The position numbers and the translations under genes are program-made. From positions 1-26,548 of the forward strand of contig CALCTW010000007.1 in NCBI GenBank assembly GCA_937907055.1: 26,548 nt of DNA, in the 5' to 3' direction. Positions within the stretch are counted from its first letter, which is position 1. The number at the start of each line of letters is the position of its first letter. This DNA is from an uncultured Clostridia bacterium (lineage in GTDB: Bacteria; Bacillota; Clostridia; Christensenellales; Aristaeellaceae). This document shows, in pieces, positions 25,348 to 26,548 of this stretch. The notes below the pieces were generated by a model. That model did not search any database and was not told the DNA's origin. It was given only the letters and a program-made list of their open reading frames with translations.

Positions 25348-26367
25348 TTACTTCGCCATAGCCTGCGCAACAGCAACAGCAACAGCAACAGTAGCACCGA
25401 CCATGGGGTTGTTGCCCATGCCGAGGAAGCCCATCATCTCCACGTGAGCGGGGACGGAGGAGGAACCGACGAACTGAGCGTCACCATGCATACGGCCCAT
25501 GGTATCGGTCATGCCGTAGGAGGCAGGGCCGGCAGCCATGTTATCGGGATGCAGGGTACGACCGGTGCCGCCGCCGGAAGCAACGGAGAAGTACTTCTTA
25601 CCGGCTTCGATGCGTTCCTTCTTATAGGTACCGGCAACGGGGTGCTGGAAGCGGGTGGGGTTGGTGGAGTTACCGGTGATGGAGATGTCAGCATTCTCAT
25701 GCCACATGATGGCAACGCCTTCACGGACGTCATCAGCACCGTAGCAGTTGACCGCGGCACGGGGGCCGTTGGAATAAGCAGTCTTATTCACGATGGTCAG
25801 AGCGTGATCTTCCTTAACATCGGCAGACAGGTAATCATACTTGGTCTGCACATAGGTGAAACCATTGATGCGGCTGATGATCATAGCGGCATCCTTGCCC
25901 AGACCGTTCAGGATAACACGGAGGGGGTTCTTACGAACCTTGTTCGCGTTCAGAGCGATCTTGATAGCGCCCTCAGCGGCAGCGAAGGATTCGTGGCCGG
26001 CGAGGAAGGCGAAGCACTCGGTGCCTTCATCAAGCAGCATGGCGCCCAGATTGCCGTGGCCGATACCGACCTGACGCTGGTCAGCAACAGAGCCGGGGAT
26101 GCAGAAGGCCTGCAGACCGACGCCGATCCACTTAGCGGCTTCGGCAGCGTTGGCGGCATTTTCCTTCATAGCGATAGCAGCGCCCAGTTCATAGGCCCAC
26201 TTCGCGTTTTCAAAGCAGATGGGCTGAGTGCTTTCCACGATGGTGTAAGCATCAACGCCCTTGCTGGTGTTGTAAGCCTTAACTTCATCAAAGTTGGCGA
26301 AGCCGTACTTGTCCAGAACGGGCTGGAGCTGAGGCATGCGGCCTTCGTAATTTTCAAACAGAGACAT
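25348..26367 (-). CDS. GGGtGRT family protein
   Basis: A conserved protein of anaerobes named after its motif, seen here as ASGGGTGRTLHPDNMA near residues 265-280. 339 residues. No biochemical role is established as far as I know. The sequence is soluble and mostly helix/strand-mixed, with GHGNLGAMLLDEGTECFAFL and GNGLGKD-type glycine-rich stretches. The C terminus VGATVAVAVAVAQAMAK is encoded by a short (CAACAG)n-like run. Codon choice is very biased (GCC, AAC, GGC, CTG), unlike the operons to the left, suggesting strong expression. The start ATG at 26367 follows GGAAGGGGG. The stop is TAA. It is 17 bases downstream of a NifU-like gene, its usual neighbour, so a role linked to iron-sulfur chemistry is possible. 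Confidence 0.9.
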   Translation of the reverse strand: MSLFENYEGRMPQLQPVLDKYGFANFDEVKAYNTSKGVDAYTIVESTQPICFENAKWAYELGAAIAMKENAANAAEAAKWIGVGLQAFCIPGSVADQRQVGIGHGNLGAMLLDEGTECFAFLAGHESFAAAEGAIKIALNANKVRKNPLRVILNGLGKDAAMIISRINGFTYVQTKYDYLSADVKEDHALTIVNKTAYSNGPRAAVNCYGADDVREGVAIMWHENADISITGNSTNPTRFQHPVAGTYKKERIEAGKKYFSVASGGGTGRTLHPDNMAAGPASYGMTDTMGRMHGDAQFVGSSSVPAHVEMMGFLGMGNNPMVGATVAVAVAVAQAMAK

Positions 26368-26384
26368 GTTTCAAGCCCCCTTCC

Positions 26385-26548
26385 TTATTCTTTGCGCGGG
26401 TCAATCCACTTGACCGCGCCGTCTTCGGCCTTAAAGCGGCCATAGGTGCCGATGTTCTTCTCGTAGGCTTCGTTGGGGGTCATGCCCTTCTTGATGGCGT
26501 CCATCATCTTGCCCAGAGACAGATACTGATAGCCGCAAACCTGATCGT
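26385..26548 (-). CDS. C-terminal end of a NifU-like iron-sulfur cluster scaffold protein (partial)
   Basis: Only the last 54 residues lie in the window, and the 5' part is cut off by its right edge. The piece reads DQVCGYQYLSLGKMMDAIKK, then GMTPNEAYEKNIGTYGRF and KAEDGAVKWIDPRKE, ending in TAA. This matches what I recall of the NifU_N-type scaffold proteins that accompany GGGtGRT genes. Codon use is as biased as in the GGGtGRT gene. The assignment depends on a short segment and on context. Confidence 0.65.
   Translation of the reverse strand, partial: DQVCGYQYLSLGKMMDAIKKGMTPNEAYEKNIGTYGRFKAEDGAVKWIDPRKE

Noticed and set aside
25367..25392. (CAACAG)n tandem repeat
   Set aside because: It is the coding sequence for the alternating Ala-Val tail of the GGGtGRT protein and is short, so it is not treated as a separate repeat element.
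25444..26445. A 333-codon plus-strand open frame opposite the GGGtGRT gene
   Set aside because: It is a mirror of a strongly codon-biased gene; it has no ribosome binding site and its product is unlike any known protein.
77..26548. UAG as pyrrolysine
   Set aside because: The TAGs lie in unrelated housekeeping genes at Glu/Gln/Lys-type positions, not in methylamine methyltransferases, and no pyl gene is visible. It cannot be fully excluded without the whole genome.
77..26548. UGA read as tryptophan or glycine
   Set aside because: TGA ends eleven genes at the expected family length and no in-frame TGA was found inside a gene.

Overview
The window looks like chromosome from an anaerobic, gut-type member of the Bacillota (Clostridia-like). 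Supports for this are the clustering of mrnC, thyX, rlmB and sigH, an FAD-dependent ThyX, a GGGtGRT/NifU-like pair, strong AGGAGG ribosome binding sites and consensus TTGACA-17-TATAAT promoters. Almost everything in it is core housekeeping. No insertion sequence, prophage or CRISPR array was seen.

The main result is a non-standard use of UAG. Five otherwise intact genes (engB, lon, sigH, a lipoprotein gene and an SBP/HD-GYP gene) are interrupted in frame by stop codons with no shift of reading frame. Nine of the ten internal stops are TAG. None of the 27 gene ends that can be read uses TAG (11 end in TGA, 16 in TAA). The TAG positions fall where relatives usually carry Glu, Gln or Lys, which fits UAG decoded as an amino acid, most likely Gln. 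UGA and UAA behave as true stops. The one exception is a single in-frame TAA in the HD-GYP gene.

Layout. Positions 8901 to 1 (minus strand) hold one apparent nine-gene operon: araC-type regulator, mrnC, thyX, rlmB, sigH, lipoprotein, tatD, lon, engB. It has a consensus promoter at 8873-8901 and a hairpin terminator at 2-37. Positions 8996-9938 (plus) hold an RluA-type pseudouridine synthase. Positions 12515-10041 (minus) hold a His/Ser/Gly-rich membrane zinc-ribbon protein and a GT4 glycosyltransferase. Positions 12907-20990 (plus) hold upp followed by a complete F-type ATP synthase operon (an atpI-like gene, then atpB, E, F, H, A, G, D, C) and a strong terminator. Its c subunit carries a two-carboxylate Na+-type site. 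Positions 24298-21028 (minus) hold proA and the HD-GYP receptor gene. Positions 24334-25270 (plus) hold smpB and the tmRNA gene ssrA. Positions 26548-25306 (minus) hold the end of a NifU-like scaffold gene and the GGGtGRT gene.

The genes cover ATP synthesis (atp), pyrimidine salvage and dTMP synthesis (upp, thyX), ribosome and RNA maturation (mrnC, rlmB, engB, rluA family), protein quality control (lon, smpB, ssrA) and proline synthesis (proA). TAG codons occur in the regulatory and quality-control genes and are absent from the atp operon and GGGtGRT gene.
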